In this document: piece by piece, positions 16,908 to 25,771 of the stretch
How the letters are laid out: each line of letters starts with the position of its first letter
Numbering within the stretch: the first letter of the stretch is position 1
From: Nanobdellota archaeon
GTDB taxonomy: Archaea; Nanobdellota; Nanobdellia; Woesearchaeales; UBA583
Assembly: GCA_022565615.1 (NCBI GenBank)
Contig: JAIUMM010000009.1
Span: 1 to 49,123 of the forward strand
Reading direction: 5' to 3'
Length of the DNA: 49,123 nt
The notes under the pieces: model-generated
The model's input: the letters and a program-made list of their open reading frames with translations, nothing else
Told to the model about the DNA's origin: nothing
The model's database searches: none
Made by a program: the position numbers and the translations under genes

Positions 16908-16916
16908 TTTATATAT
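16908..16916 (+). promoter_or_regulatory. TATA-like box A of htpX
   Basis: TTTATATAT lies 22 bases before the htpX ATG, consistent with a leaderless transcript. Confidence 0.5.
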
Positions 16917-16938
16917 TTTCAAGTATTATAATAATGAT

Positions 16939-17775
16939 ATGATAGGAAATAGAATTAAAACGGTTATGCTTTTGACAGCTCTTGGAGTGTTGTGTATTGG
17001 TATTGGTTCATTATTTGGAACTACTGGAATGATAATTGGATTATTAATAGCATTTGGATTAAATTTTGGTTCATATTGGTTTTCAGATAAAATTATTTTA
17101 CGTATGCATAATGCAAAAGAAGTGAAGTCTGGAAGATTGTATGATATTACTAAAAAACTTGCTCCAAAAGCAGGGGTTCCTATGCCAAAAGTGTATATGA
17201 TTGAAGCAAATTATCCTAATGCATTTGCTACTGGTAGAAGTCCTAAAAAAGGAGCTGTTGCTGCTACAAGTACACTTTTACACATGATGAGTGATGAGGA
17301 AGTTGAAGGAGTAATGGCTCATGAACTTGCACATATTAAACATAGAGATACTCTTATTCAAACAATTGCTGTAGGTATTGCAACTGGAATTGCATTTATT
17401 GCTGAGATGTTTCAGTGGATGGCTATTTTTGGATTTGGAAGAGATGAAAATGATGGAGTTGGGAGCTTAATTGGTGTAATTGCTCTTGCTATTATTGCTC
17501 CAATTATTGCGATGATTATTCAAATGGCAATTTCAAGACAACGAGAGTTTATGGCTGATAGAAGAGCTGCTCAAATTACTGGAACAAGTAGAGGTTTAAT
17601 TTCTGCTCTTCAAAATTTAGAGAGAGTCCATGTAAAATCATCCCATCCAACAAATCAAACAGTAGCTTCCATGTACATTTATAATCCATTTAAGAAGATG
17701 GCATTATCATCTCTATTTTCAACACATCCTCCAACAAGTAGGAGAATAGAAGCATTAAAAAAATTCAAACCATAA
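16939..17775 (+). CDS. htpX: Membrane zinc metalloprotease HtpX (M48)
   Basis: Integral membrane protease of the M48B family involved in quality control of membrane proteins. Two N-terminal membrane helices are followed by the catalytic HELAH (residues 128-132) within VMAHELAHIKHRDT. Two further hydrophobic helices follow, then SRQREFMADRRAAQITG with the Glu zinc ligand, and STHPPTSRRIEAL near the end. The length of 278 is typical. A perfect palindrome abuts its promoter, which may give stress-type regulation. Confidence 0.96.
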   Translation: MIGNRIKTVMLLTALGVLCIGIGSLFGTTGMIIGLLIAFGLNFGSYWFSDKIILRMHNAKEVKSGRLYDITKKLAPKAGVPMPKVYMIEANYPNAFATGRSPKKGAVAATSTLLHMMSDEEVEGVMAHELAHIKHRDTLIQTIAVGIATGIAFIAEMFQWMAIFGFGRDENDGVGSLIGVIALAIIAPIIAMIIQMAISRQREFMADRRAAQITGTSRGLISALQNLERVHVKSSHPTNQTVASMYIYNPFKKMALSSLFSTHPPTSRRIEALKKFKP

Positions 17776-17847
17776 TTTTTCAATATTTTTTCAATATTTT
17801 TTATAAAATTACAAATTATTATAAATTAATTTTAATGCTCTTATTAT

Positions 17848-18576
17848 ATGCAAAATACTGTAAGAAGAGCTCAAAATCCTAAAAGAATATTTTTAGATTT
17901 AATTTTTTCAATTATTATTCCATCTTTTATTTTAACAAGAGGAGAAAATTATCTTCCTGTTGATCCGGTAACTTTATTTTTTATTGCACTTGCATTTCCA
18001 ACAGGGTATGGATTGTATGATTTAATTGCTAAGAAATATGTAAATATTATTTCAATTTTAGGATTTGTAAATACGCTACTTAGTGGAGTAGTTGTAATAT
18101 TTGAAGCGTCTAAATTTTTTATTGTATTTAAAGAAGCAGGATTTCCTCTTCTAATTGGACTTGCGTTATTATACTACAATAAAAGTGTTGCTGATTTTAT
18201 TAAAGTTGTAACAGATGATATGCTCAATAAAACTCTTATTTTGACAAAAATTACTTCAAAAACTTTGCAAAATTGGTATAGAAAAGTTGCATTTCAATTT
18301 ACTTTTCCATTTTTTCTCTCAGCTCTACTTAATTTAATAATTACTTATATTATTATTCAATCTCCAACAGGAACTCAAGCATTTAATGAGGAGATGGGAA
18401 GATTAATTGTTTGGGGATTTTTAGGAATTGCAATTCCAACAACTATTGCAACAATTATAATTTTAATACTTGGATTTAGAACATTACAAAAACTCACAGG
18501 ACTTAGTTTTGAACAATTAATGCTCAGTGAAGAGGAGATGAAAAAAAATCAACAAAAAATCAAAGAATTAGATTAA
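17848..18576 (+). CDS. Multi-spanning membrane protein, VC0807-like
   Basis: The 242 residues show about six membrane helices with a short basic N-terminus and a charged C-terminal tail (SEEEMKKNQQKIKELD). The arrangement PSFIL...PVDPVTLFFIALAFPTGYGLYDLI...IISILGFVNTLLSG resembles VC0807/septation-protein-like membrane proteins from memory. No transport mechanism is evident. It lies between htpX and glyS. Confidence 0.65.
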   Translation: MQNTVRRAQNPKRIFLDLIFSIIIPSFILTRGENYLPVDPVTLFFIALAFPTGYGLYDLIAKKYVNIISILGFVNTLLSGVVVIFEASKFFIVFKEAGFPLLIGLALLYYNKSVADFIKVVTDDMLNKTLILTKITSKTLQNWYRKVAFQFTFPFFLSALLNLIITYIIIQSPTGTQAFNEEMGRLIVWGFLGIAIPTTIATIIILILGFRTLQKLTGLSFEQLMLSEEEMKKNQQKIKELD

Positions 18577-18626
18577 TTTTAATTTTAAATACAAATATTT
18601 TTTAAGTCTTAAGTACTATTTTGAAT

Positions 18627-20159
18627 ATGAATTCAAATAGTAGAAATTTAAACGCACAAGAACTTGCATCTTTTTGTAGAAAAAAAGGTTTTTTATACCA
18701 ATCAAGTGAAATTTATGGTGGAGTTTCAGGAGTGTATGATTATGGCCATATTGGAACATTATTAAAGAAGAATTTCCAAAATAGTTGGATTAAATATTTT
18801 AAATCATTACATGAAAATTTTTATGAAATTCAAACAGGTCAAATTATGCATGAGAGGGTCTTTAAAGCAAGTGGTCATTTGGAGAATTTTTATGACCCTA
18901 TTGTAGAAATTGAAGGGCAAGATGAAACATTTAGGGCTGACCATTTAATTGAAGAAAAATTAAGTCAAAGAGCAGAAGATTTAACAATTGATGAAATGAA
19001 AGAGTTAATTGTTTCTAAAAAATTACTAGGCGATATTGATTATTCAAAAGTTAAAATTACTAATTTAAATTTAATGTTTGATGTTCACATGGGTCCTACT
19101 AAAGGGACAAAAGCATATTTGAGACCTGAAACTGCTCAGAGTCCATTTGTAAATTTTAAAGCACAATTTGAATTACAACGAAAAAAATTACCAATGGGAT
19201 TAATGCTTATTGGAAAAGTATTTAGAAATGAAATTTCTCCAAGAAATTTAAATTTAAGGACTAGAGAATTTGAACAAGCTGAATTACAGATTTTTTTTAA
19301 TCCTAATACTCTTAATGAAAAACATAATAAATTTGATGAAATTAAAGATATTAAACTTCCTGTAAAATTAGTGAACTCAACAACAGATAATGAAGTTGAA
19401 TATAAATCAGTTGAAGAATTACTCACATACGGAGTACATGAAATGTATGCATATTATTTAGCAAGAGTTTTTTTGTTTTATAGAGATGTACTAAAATTAA
19501 ATATAAATTTAAGATTTTTAGAATTAAATGAAAAAGAGAGAGCTTTTTACAATAAAATGCATTTTGATATTGAAATGAAAATGCACTCAATTAATAAGTG
19601 GGTTGAAATTGGAGGAGTTCACTATAGAACAAACCATGATTTATCTTCACATGAAAAAGAATCAAATATTTCAATGACTATTCAAGATGAAGCAAGACAA
19701 GAGAAAGTATTACCTCACGTTTTAGAATTGAGTTTTGGTGTTGATAGAAATTTATATGCAATTATTGATCAAAGCACATTTATAAATGAAGAGAATAATC
19801 AAACAACTATGCATATGACATCTAAATTATCTCCAATTAGTGTTGGAATTTTTCCATTAATGAATAAAGAACCTCTTACAAAAGTGGCATACGAATTAAA
19901 AGAATTGTTTGTTGAAGAAGATATTGAAACTGTTGTTGAGACAAGTGGTTCAGTTGGTAAAAGATATGCTAGAAATGATGAAATTGGAACGGCTTATTGT
20001 ATAACTATTGATTATGAAACTATTGAAGAAGGAGATAATAAAGATACAATTACTATTCGAAATAGAGATACACAAGAGCAGAAGAGAGTTCATAAAGATG
20101 AAGTAGTAGGAGTTGTAAAACAATTGCTAAGAGGTAAAATTTCTTTTGAAGAATTATAA
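18627..20159 (+). CDS. glyS: Glycyl-tRNA synthetase, class II dimeric type
   Basis: Charges tRNA-Gly. It shows the archaeal/eukaryotic alpha2-type sequence: KKGFLYQSSEIYGGVSGVYDYG near the N-terminus, GHLENFYDP, LRPETAQ and FRNEISPR (motif 2), and a C-terminal anticodon-binding domain beginning near SPISVGIFPL. The ATG at 18627 is chosen over a TTG two codons earlier. At 510 residues it is compact for the family. Its end lies 56 bases before the methyltransferase start. Confidence 0.96.
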   Translation: MNSNSRNLNAQELASFCRKKGFLYQSSEIYGGVSGVYDYGHIGTLLKKNFQNSWIKYFKSLHENFYEIQTGQIMHERVFKASGHLENFYDPIVEIEGQDETFRADHLIEEKLSQRAEDLTIDEMKELIVSKKLLGDIDYSKVKITNLNLMFDVHMGPTKGTKAYLRPETAQSPFVNFKAQFELQRKKLPMGLMLIGKVFRNEISPRNLNLRTREFEQAELQIFFNPNTLNEKHNKFDEIKDIKLPVKLVNSTTDNEVEYKSVEELLTYGVHEMYAYYLARVFLFYRDVLKLNINLRFLELNEKERAFYNKMHFDIEMKMHSINKWVEIGGVHYRTNHDLSSHEKESNISMTIQDEARQEKVLPHVLELSFGVDRNLYAIIDQSTFINEENNQTTMHMTSKLSPISVGIFPLMNKEPLTKVAYELKELFVEEDIETVVETSGSVGKRYARNDEIGTAYCITIDYETIEEGDNKDTITIRNRDTQEQKRVHKDEVVGVVKQLLRGKISFEEL

Positions 20160-20185
20160 CTTTTCTATTCAAGTAAGTGATAATA

Positions 20186-20193
20186 TTTATAAA
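20186..20193 (+). promoter_or_regulatory. TATA-like box A of the restriction-modification pair
   Basis: TTTATAAA lies 21 bases before the ATG at 20215. It supports that start over TTG codons further upstream that would overlap glyS. Confidence 0.5.
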
Positions 20194-20214
20194 CATAGTT
20201 TTTTACATATTAGT

Positions 20215-21201
20215 ATGGTTCAACATTTGAAATTTATTGATCTCTTTGCAGGGATTGGAGGAATTAGAATTGGTTTTGAAAAACATTTTGGAAAATGTGT
20301 TTTTAGTTCTGAGTGGGATAAATTTGCTCAAATTACTTATCAAGAAAATTTTGGTCATAAACCTGCTGGTGATATAACAAAAATTCATGAAACTTTAATT
20401 CCTAAATTTGATATTTTACTTGCAGGATTCCCTTGCCAACCTTTTTCAAATGCGGGTTTAAAAAAAGGATTTGAAGATTCAAGAGGAACTTTATTTTTTG
20501 ATATTGCAAGAATTGTTAAATATCATAAACCCAAAGTAGTATTTTTAGAAAATGTTAAAGGATTTAAAAACCATAATAAAGGAGATACTTTTAATACAGT
20601 AAAATCAATTTTAGAGGAAATGGGTTATAAAATTTTTCATCAAGTTTTAAATGCAAAAGATTTTGGAGTTCCACAAAATAGAGAAAGAATTTATATCGTT
20701 GCTTTTTTAGATGATGTTGATTTTTCATTTCCAAAACCTCAAAATTTTAATGTTAAAGTAGGAGACATTTTAGAAGAAGAAGTTCAGGAAAAGTATACAA
20801 TTTCAGATAAACTTTGGGAGGGTCATCAAAGAAGAAAAATTCAACATAAAAGCAAAGGAAATGGATTTGGTTATTCTTTATTTGATAAGAATTCAAATTA
20901 TACTAGTACAATTTCTGCAAGATATTATAAAGATGGTTCAGAAATTTTAATAAGTCAAGTTGGAAAGAATCCTCGAAAAGTAACTCCAAGAGAAGCTGCA
21001 AGACTTCAAGGATTCCCTGAAAATTTTAAAATTTCAGTTAGTGATAATCAAGCATATAAACAATTTGGGAATAGTGTGTGTGTGTTAGTTATTGAAGCTA
21101 TTGCAAATAGTATAAAAGAAAGTTTAGAACAATTTGAATCTCAAAAAATGATTGAATCTATTGAAATATCTTCTAAAAAAGAAACTTCTACTGAAATTTA
21201 A
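20215..21201 (+). CDS. dcm: DNA (cytosine-5) methyltransferase
   Basis: Transfers a methyl group from SAM to C5 of cytosine in DNA. Motifs in order: I (DLFAGIGGIRIGFE), IV with the catalytic Cys (GFPCQPFSNAG), VI (LENVKGF), VIII (QNRERIYIV), then a target-recognition region, IX/X (TPREAARLQGFPENF, QFGNSVCVLVIEAIA). At 328 residues it has a short recognition domain, typical of type II systems. It is followed one base later by a putative nuclease. The dcm/EcoRII-type recognition of CCWGG is possible but not readable here. Confidence 0.95.
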   Translation: MVQHLKFIDLFAGIGGIRIGFEKHFGKCVFSSEWDKFAQITYQENFGHKPAGDITKIHETLIPKFDILLAGFPCQPFSNAGLKKGFEDSRGTLFFDIARIVKYHKPKVVFLENVKGFKNHNKGDTFNTVKSILEEMGYKIFHQVLNAKDFGVPQNRERIYIVAFLDDVDFSFPKPQNFNVKVGDILEEEVQEKYTISDKLWEGHQRRKIQHKSKGNGFGYSLFDKNSNYTSTISARYYKDGSEILISQVGKNPRKVTPREAARLQGFPENFKISVSDNQAYKQFGNSVCVLVIEAIANSIKESLEQFESQKMIESIEISSKKETSTEI

Positions 21202-21202
21202 A

Positions 21203-22222
21203 ATGGAAATTAAAAAAATTCATATTGAAAAATCTAAATTTGAATTAAATTTAAAGTTTTATTATTTTTTAAAAAATTTAGTTAAAATTAAACTGAGTTC
21301 AAATCAAGTAGAATTAATATTGAGAATTTATTATATAAATTCAACAAAGAATTATGAGCAAATATTACAAAAGATAATTGAAGATTTTATTTTAAATTTA
21401 AATAATGATACAAAGAAAGATAAATTACTTCAATTCTTTAATGAAATTGAAAATAAATGGGACTTAAAATTAATGATATTTAGTTTAAAATTATATTTAA
21501 TAAAAGATTTATTACTACAAGAAGCAAAAATTAAAAACCTTTTAGATATCACTAAGTTAGAAAATTTAAATCCTTTATCATTAGAATATGACAAAATTAC
21601 AACATATAGTCCTTATTCTACAAGAGTTAATGGAGCATTGTTATCTTTAATATTTTTTGATAAATTAGAGAGAGAAGAATTGAATTTTTTGAGTAATGAT
21701 TCAGTTTCTTTTTTAAAAATATTGTCTAAATTAGGTAATGAACTTACTAAAAAAGGGATTGAACCAAATCAAATTTTTATGTTAATGTTTAGTGAAAGCG
21801 TTAATCAGTCAATTATATCTGATAGTGGAAGCAATTATGAAGAGAGAATTTTATCAGTATTGCTTGATTTAGGAATTTCTGAGAGTTCAATTACTAAACA
21901 ACATGATAAAAATGACTCTTCAACAGAGTTTGACTTCTTTTTTGAATTAGAAAATAGAACTTATGGAATTGGTGCCAAGAGGACATTAAGAGAGAGATAT
22001 AAACAATTTATTAAGACTGCAATTATGACTAAAATTGATATTATGATTGAAATTACATTAGGTTTGGATTTAAATGAAGAGAAAGCAAAAACTATAAGAA
22101 AACATAATGTGTATATTTTTGTCTCAGATGAGATTTATAATTCAAAATATTTTTTAAAAGAATTAGAAGGAATTCATCCAGTTTCTCAATTAACTCTTGA
22201 GACTTTAAAAAGTTTAAAATAA
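21203..22222 (+). CDS. Putative type II restriction endonuclease, EcoRII-C-like
   Basis: The ATG at 21203 follows the methyltransferase stop by one base. The N-terminal two thirds are helical. Near the C-terminus STEFDFFFELE is followed by YGIGAKRTLRERYKQF, with K259 and R265 six residues apart. That resembles the AKTT-x-x-DRW-x-Q catalytic segment of EcoRII-type nucleases (PD-(D/E)xK fold) as I remember it. Operon position beside an m5C methyltransferase is the strongest evidence. The recognition site is unknown and the family assignment is moderate. Confidence 0.7.
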   Translation: MEIKKIHIEKSKFELNLKFYYFLKNLVKIKLSSNQVELILRIYYINSTKNYEQILQKIIEDFILNLNNDTKKDKLLQFFNEIENKWDLKLMIFSLKLYLIKDLLLQEAKIKNLLDITKLENLNPLSLEYDKITTYSPYSTRVNGALLSLIFFDKLEREELNFLSNDSVSFLKILSKLGNELTKKGIEPNQIFMLMFSESVNQSIISDSGSNYEERILSVLLDLGISESSITKQHDKNDSSTEFDFFFELENRTYGIGAKRTLRERYKQFIKTAIMTKIDIMIEITLGLDLNEEKAKTIRKHNVYIFVSDEIYNSKYFLKELEGIHPVSQLTLETLKSLK

Positions 22223-22228
22223 ATAAAA

Positions 22229-22465
22229 ATGCCAATTGTTATTAGATGTCCTAGTTGTCAAGAGTTTCAAATGTCTACTGCTCAAAAAATTGTAAAGTGT
22301 ATTAAATGTAATAAGTCAACTCAAAGACAAAATTTAAAAATATTTTTTCAAAGTGATTCTCCACAGGCATGCTCTGAAGTTGTAAAAAGATTAAAAGAAG
22401 AACATTTTAGAGTTCATGGAAACTATGGAGAGGATGATTTTTTCACATATGAATTAAATAAATAA
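22229..22465 (+). CDS. Small zinc-ribbon protein (DUF1922-like)
   Basis: 78 residues with CPSC and CIKC forming one zinc ribbon at the N-terminus. A short alpha/beta tail follows (SDSPQACSEVVKRLKEEHF). It resembles the archaeal DUF1922 family. It lies 6 bases after the nuclease gene, so it may be read with the restriction-modification pair, but a functional link is not shown. Confidence 0.7.
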   Translation: MPIVIRCPSCQEFQMSTAQKIVKCIKCNKSTQRQNLKIFFQSDSPQACSEVVKRLKEEHFRVHGNYGEDDFFTYELNK

Positions 22466-22483
22466 CTTAATTTAAACAATAAG

Positions 22484-22492
22484 TTTATATAT
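22484..22492 (+). promoter_or_regulatory. TATA-like box A of the toxin-antitoxin operon
   Basis: TTTATATAT lies 21 bases before the antitoxin ATG at 22514. The intervening sequence has an imperfect GATACC/GGATATC symmetry that could be an autoregulatory operator. Confidence 0.5.
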
Positions 22493-22513
22493 CTTGATAC
22501 CATTTACTATCAT

Positions 22514-22750
22514 ATGGGATATCAAGTCAATGTGAGACTTTCAGAAGAGATGAAACAAAGAGCTGAAGAGTACGCAAAAGAGTACGGTTTTTCAAATATT
22601 CAAGAAGTGATAAAAAATAGTTTGAGAAAAGAATTATACGAAAATTACTCACTTGATGATATTAAAAAAATTGAAGAATTTGAATCATTTTGTGATGAAT
22701 ATAATTTATATGCATCAGAGGAGGAATTATTTGAAAGTTTAAAAAAATGA
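22514..22750 (+). CDS. Ribbon-helix-helix antitoxin
   Basis: 78 residues. The N-terminal YQVNVRLSEEMKQRAEEYAKEYGFSN is a ribbon-helix-helix DNA-binding domain, and the acidic C-terminus (DDIKKIEEFESFCDEYNLY) would wrap the toxin. The last codons overlap the toxin start (ATGA at 22747), the usual antitoxin-first coupled order. Members of this class repress their own promoter. Confidence 0.85.
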   Translation: MGYQVNVRLSEEMKQRAEEYAKEYGFSNIQEVIKNSLRKELYENYSLDDIKKIEEFESFCDEYNLYASEEELFESLKK

Positions 22751-23049
22751 AGTTTACAATTAAGCCTACTTTATTTATAAAAAAACAATTACAAGAACTT
22801 CATGAAAAAACAAGAAAATCTTTAGTTTCTAAAATTGAATTTTTAAAAGAAAATCCTTTTAATAATAAGTCTTTAATTTGTTATAAAAGTTTATTTAGAA
22901 TAAGATTTATAGATATAAATAGTGAGAAGAGATTAATTTATTCTCTAAGAAGAGATGAAGTTAGATTATTATTCATTTTAGATAGGAAGAAAAATTATAA
23001 AGATTTAGATACTTATCTAAATAAAATCAGAGAAGATTTAAATAAATAA
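22747..23049 (+). CDS. RelE/ParE-superfamily toxin
   Basis: 100 residues with the RelE/ParE layout: FTIKPTLFIKKQLQELHEKTRKSLVSKIEFL helices, NPFNNKSLICYKSLFRIRF beta hairpin and a basic EKRLIYSLRRDEVRLLFILDRKKNY core that ends in the terminal helix. RelE-type members cleave mRNA in the ribosome; ParE-type members poison gyrase. Which applies here is not clear. Start overlaps the antitoxin stop. Confidence 0.82.
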   Translation: MKFTIKPTLFIKKQLQELHEKTRKSLVSKIEFLKENPFNNKSLICYKSLFRIRFIDINSEKRLIYSLRRDEVRLLFILDRKKNYKDLDTYLNKIREDLNK

Positions 23050-23054
23050 TTGAG

Positions 23055-23513
23055 TTAATTTTTGCTTGTTAATTTTTCAAGAGCATATAGAGCATATTTT
23101 TTAACAGCAGGATTGATTTGAGTATGTTCTTTTACTTCCTCCTTACTCATCCAAAACCAGTTCTTACTCTCCCCTTTATTTGGTTTAACAATAGTATTAA
23201 AGGCTTTTGCAATAAATACAAAATCTATGTGTTGATGATGTGGATTTACAAAGTGCACATTACAAAATTCTCCAACATTTGTTTCATAGGAATTGTCAAC
23301 AAATTTTTCAAAATTTGAGTCACTTATAATTTCAATATTTACTCCACACTCCTCTTTTACTTCTCTTAATGCTGCTTCAATTGGAAGTTCGTCTCTATCA
23401 ATATGTCCACCTGGTGGGAGGAGTATATCTAATTTTTTATGCTGATGAAGTAATATTTTATCTTCAAATACTATATATACTGAGCTTGTAAAGTGTCTTG
23501 TTATTTCAACCAT
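23055..23513 (-). CDS. Nudix hydrolase
   Basis: 152 residues with a complete Nudix box, GGHIDRDELPIEAALREVKEECGV (GX5EX7REUXEEXGU), which binds Mg2+ to hydrolyse nucleoside-diphosphate-linked substrates. PNKGESKNWFWMSKEEVKEH near the C-terminus is typical of small Nudix enzymes. Substrate unknown. It converges with the toxin gene, 5 bases between stop codons, and stands in front of a second, only distantly similar Nudix gene. Confidence 0.92.
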   Translation of the reverse strand: MVEITRHFTSSVYIVFEDKILLHQHKKLDILLPPGGHIDRDELPIEAALREVKEECGVNIEIISDSNFEKFVDNSYETNVGEFCNVHFVNPHHQHIDFVFIAKAFNTIVKPNKGESKNWFWMSKEEVKEHTQINPAVKKYALYALEKLTSKN

Positions 23514-23660
23514 AATATATTAAAATTTAAATTGTATATAAATAATTTCAATCTGTTGAACTAATGAATACTTTGTTTTAGCATTATTTTTCATTATAAG
23601 TGGATACAAAAATAAAATAAATATTAATACTATAATTTCAATTTTTTATGAAAATAATTT

Positions 23661-24080
23661 TTATAGAGATTTTAAATAATTGATAATTTGAGGTTTAACT
23701 TTTTCAACTGAATCTTTAATATTCATTTGATTAATTTGTTTATATGTACACCATTTATATTCTGTATGTTCAGAGGAGAGTTGAATTCCTTTTTTTGAAT
23801 TAATGTAAGAGAAATTATTACTTACATATAAAATAAAGTAAAAATCTTCTTCTCCTGCATAGTTAGAATACGCATCTAGTGGTTTAAATGATTTTAATTT
23901 CACTTGAATTTCTTCTTCAACTTCTCTTATAATTCCTTCTTTTAAATCTTCTTTTTCATTCAATCTTCCACCAGGCAAATCCCATAATCCTTCATCTCCT
24001 TTGTAATTAGAACGCTTTAAAAAAAGAGCAGTTTTATCTTTTGAATTAATCAGTACAATTTTTTGTCCAATAATTGTCAT
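23661..24080 (-). CDS. MutT-like Nudix hydrolase
   Basis: 139 residues, with the Nudix box GGRLNEKEDLKEGIIREVEEEIQV and the preceding GDEGLWDLPGG strand that is typical of MutT/ADP-ribose-type enzymes. It would hydrolyse oxidised or excess nucleotides, or ADP-ribose; the sequence does not decide. It diverges from proS across 90 bases. Confidence 0.92.
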   Translation of the reverse strand: MTIIGQKIVLINSKDKTALFLKRSNYKGDEGLWDLPGGRLNEKEDLKEGIIREVEEEIQVKLKSFKPLDAYSNYAGEEDFYFILYVSNNFSYINSKKGIQLSSEHTEYKWCTYKQINQMNIKDSVEKVKPQIINYLKSL

Positions 24081-24170
24081 ACTAAATAAAATTAATTTTT
24101 TTATTTAATAATTTGTATTTTTTTAAGTGAGAAAGAATTATAAAATTAAATGAATTATAATTTTTAGAAC

Positions 24171-25631
24171 ATGTCTATGAATAAACAACAATTAGCAATT
24201 AGTGTAAAAAAAGATGAGGATATTTCGCAATGGTATACTGAGGTAATTACTAAAGCAGATTTAATGGATTATTCAAAAGTTAGTGGATGTATTGTATATA
24301 AACCAAGAAGTTATGAGATTTGGGAAAATATTCAGAAATTTTTAAATGATAAAATTAAAAAAAGTGGAGTTAAGAATTGTTATTTTCCACTCTTAATTCC
24401 AGAGAGCTTACTTTTAAAAGAGGAAGATCATGTAGAAGGATTTGCACCAGAAGTTGCATGGGTTGATTATGGGGGAGATACTAAACTTGGTGAAAGACTC
24501 GCTGTGAGGCCTACTAGTGAGAGTATTATGTATGATAGTTATTCAAAATGGATTCAATCATATAGAGATTTACCTTTACGGCTTAATCAGTGGAATAGTG
24601 TTGTAAGATGGGAGTTTAAGCATCCAACTCCTTTTATGCGTGGACGTGAATTTTTATGGCAAGAAGGGCATACTGTTTATGCAACTCAACAAGAGGCAAT
24701 TGATGAAGCTCATGAAATTCAAGGATATTATAACGATGTATATGAAGAGTTACTTGCAATTCCTACAACTCTTGGTAGAAAATCAATTGGAGAAAAATTT
24801 GCAGGAGCTGATTTTTCACTTACAGTTGAGCCGTTTAATTCAGCAGATGGAAAAGTAATTCAAGGTTGTACTTCTCATCATTTAGGTCAAAATTTTTCAA
24901 AAGCATTTGATATTACATATTTAGATAAACAACAAAAAAAACAATATGTGTGGCAAAATTCATGGGGTCTTTCAACAAGAACATTAGGTGCTATGGTGTT
25001 TATTCATGGAGACGATAGAGGAATTATTCAACCTCCAAGAGTGGCTGTTGAAAAGGTAGTAATTATTCCTCTTTTATTTAAAGGAAAAGAAGAAGTGGTA
25101 CTAAATAAAGCTTATGAATTGCAACAAAAGCTAGAAAGTCTAGGAGGAGTACTTGTTGATTCAAGAAGTGAGTATTCTCCAGGATTCAAATTTAATGATT
25201 GGGAACTAAAAGGAGTACCTATTAGAGTTGAAATTGGTCCAAGAGATATTGAGAATAATTCATGCATCATTGTAAGACGTGATACCAATGAAAAAATTGA
25301 AATGAAACTTGATAAAATTAACAAAGATTCAATTAGTGATATTTTAGAAGAAATCCATTTTACTCTATATGCTAAACAAAAAGAGTTACAAGATTCTAAG
25401 ACAATTGAAGTGAATTCATATGAAGAGTTTAAAAAATATATTACACAAGGTTATAGATGTTTAGTTCCTTGGAAAGAGACTATTGAGAGTGAGGATAAGA
25501 TTAAAGAAGAAACTGGTGCTAAAACTAGTTGTTTGCCTTTTTCACACAAAGATAAAGACATGAATGGAGTAAAATGTTTTTTTAGTAAAGAAGATGCAAC
25601 ATGTTATGCTTATTTTTCAAAATCTCATTAA
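24171..25631 (+). CDS. proS: Prolyl-tRNA synthetase, archaeal/eukaryotic type
   Basis: Charges tRNA-Pro. It has the class II core: motif 1 region (SGCIVYKPRSYEIWENIQ), motif 2 (LNQWNSVVRWEFKHPTPFMRGREFLWQEGHT), and motif 3 (GLSTRTLGAMVFIHGDDRG). The anticodon-binding domain begins near VVIIPLLFKG, and the archaeal C-terminal zinc-type domain ends in CFFSKEDATCYAYFSKSH. Length of 486 is normal. Start ATG at 24171; a second ATG two codons later is possible. Confidence 0.97.
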   Translation: MSMNKQQLAISVKKDEDISQWYTEVITKADLMDYSKVSGCIVYKPRSYEIWENIQKFLNDKIKKSGVKNCYFPLLIPESLLLKEEDHVEGFAPEVAWVDYGGDTKLGERLAVRPTSESIMYDSYSKWIQSYRDLPLRLNQWNSVVRWEFKHPTPFMRGREFLWQEGHTVYATQQEAIDEAHEIQGYYNDVYEELLAIPTTLGRKSIGEKFAGADFSLTVEPFNSADGKVIQGCTSHHLGQNFSKAFDITYLDKQQKKQYVWQNSWGLSTRTLGAMVFIHGDDRGIIQPPRVAVEKVVIIPLLFKGKEEVVLNKAYELQQKLESLGGVLVDSRSEYSPGFKFNDWELKGVPIRVEIGPRDIENNSCIIVRRDTNEKIEMKLDKINKDSISDILEEIHFTLYAKQKELQDSKTIEVNSYEEFKKYITQGYRCLVPWKETIESEDKIKEETGAKTSCLPFSHKDKDMNGVKCFFSKEDATCYAYFSKSH

Positions 25632-25740
25632 TTTATATTTTATATAATTTATATTGATATTTAAGTTCTTTTTCAACAATTTGAATTTTTTTTCAACTTT
25701 TTAAGAATAATTACATATTAATTCATTACTAAATAGTGAC

Positions 25741-25750
25741 ATTTATAAAT
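25741..25750 (+). promoter_or_regulatory. TATA-like box A of the HD-domain gene
   Basis: ATTTATAAAT lies 21 bases before the ATG at 25772. Confidence 0.45.
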
Positions 25751-25771
25751 GTTTTTCTATTATAAGAAATA

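Noticed and set aside
20146-20214. TTG at 20146 as start of the methyltransferase
   Set aside because: It would overlap glyS, and a TATA box sits 21 bases before the in-frame ATG at 20215, just ahead of the conserved FIDLFAG motif.
23055-24080. Tandem duplication of the two Nudix genes
   Set aside because: The two share only the Nudix box and general fold; flanking sequence differs throughout, so a recent duplication is not supported.
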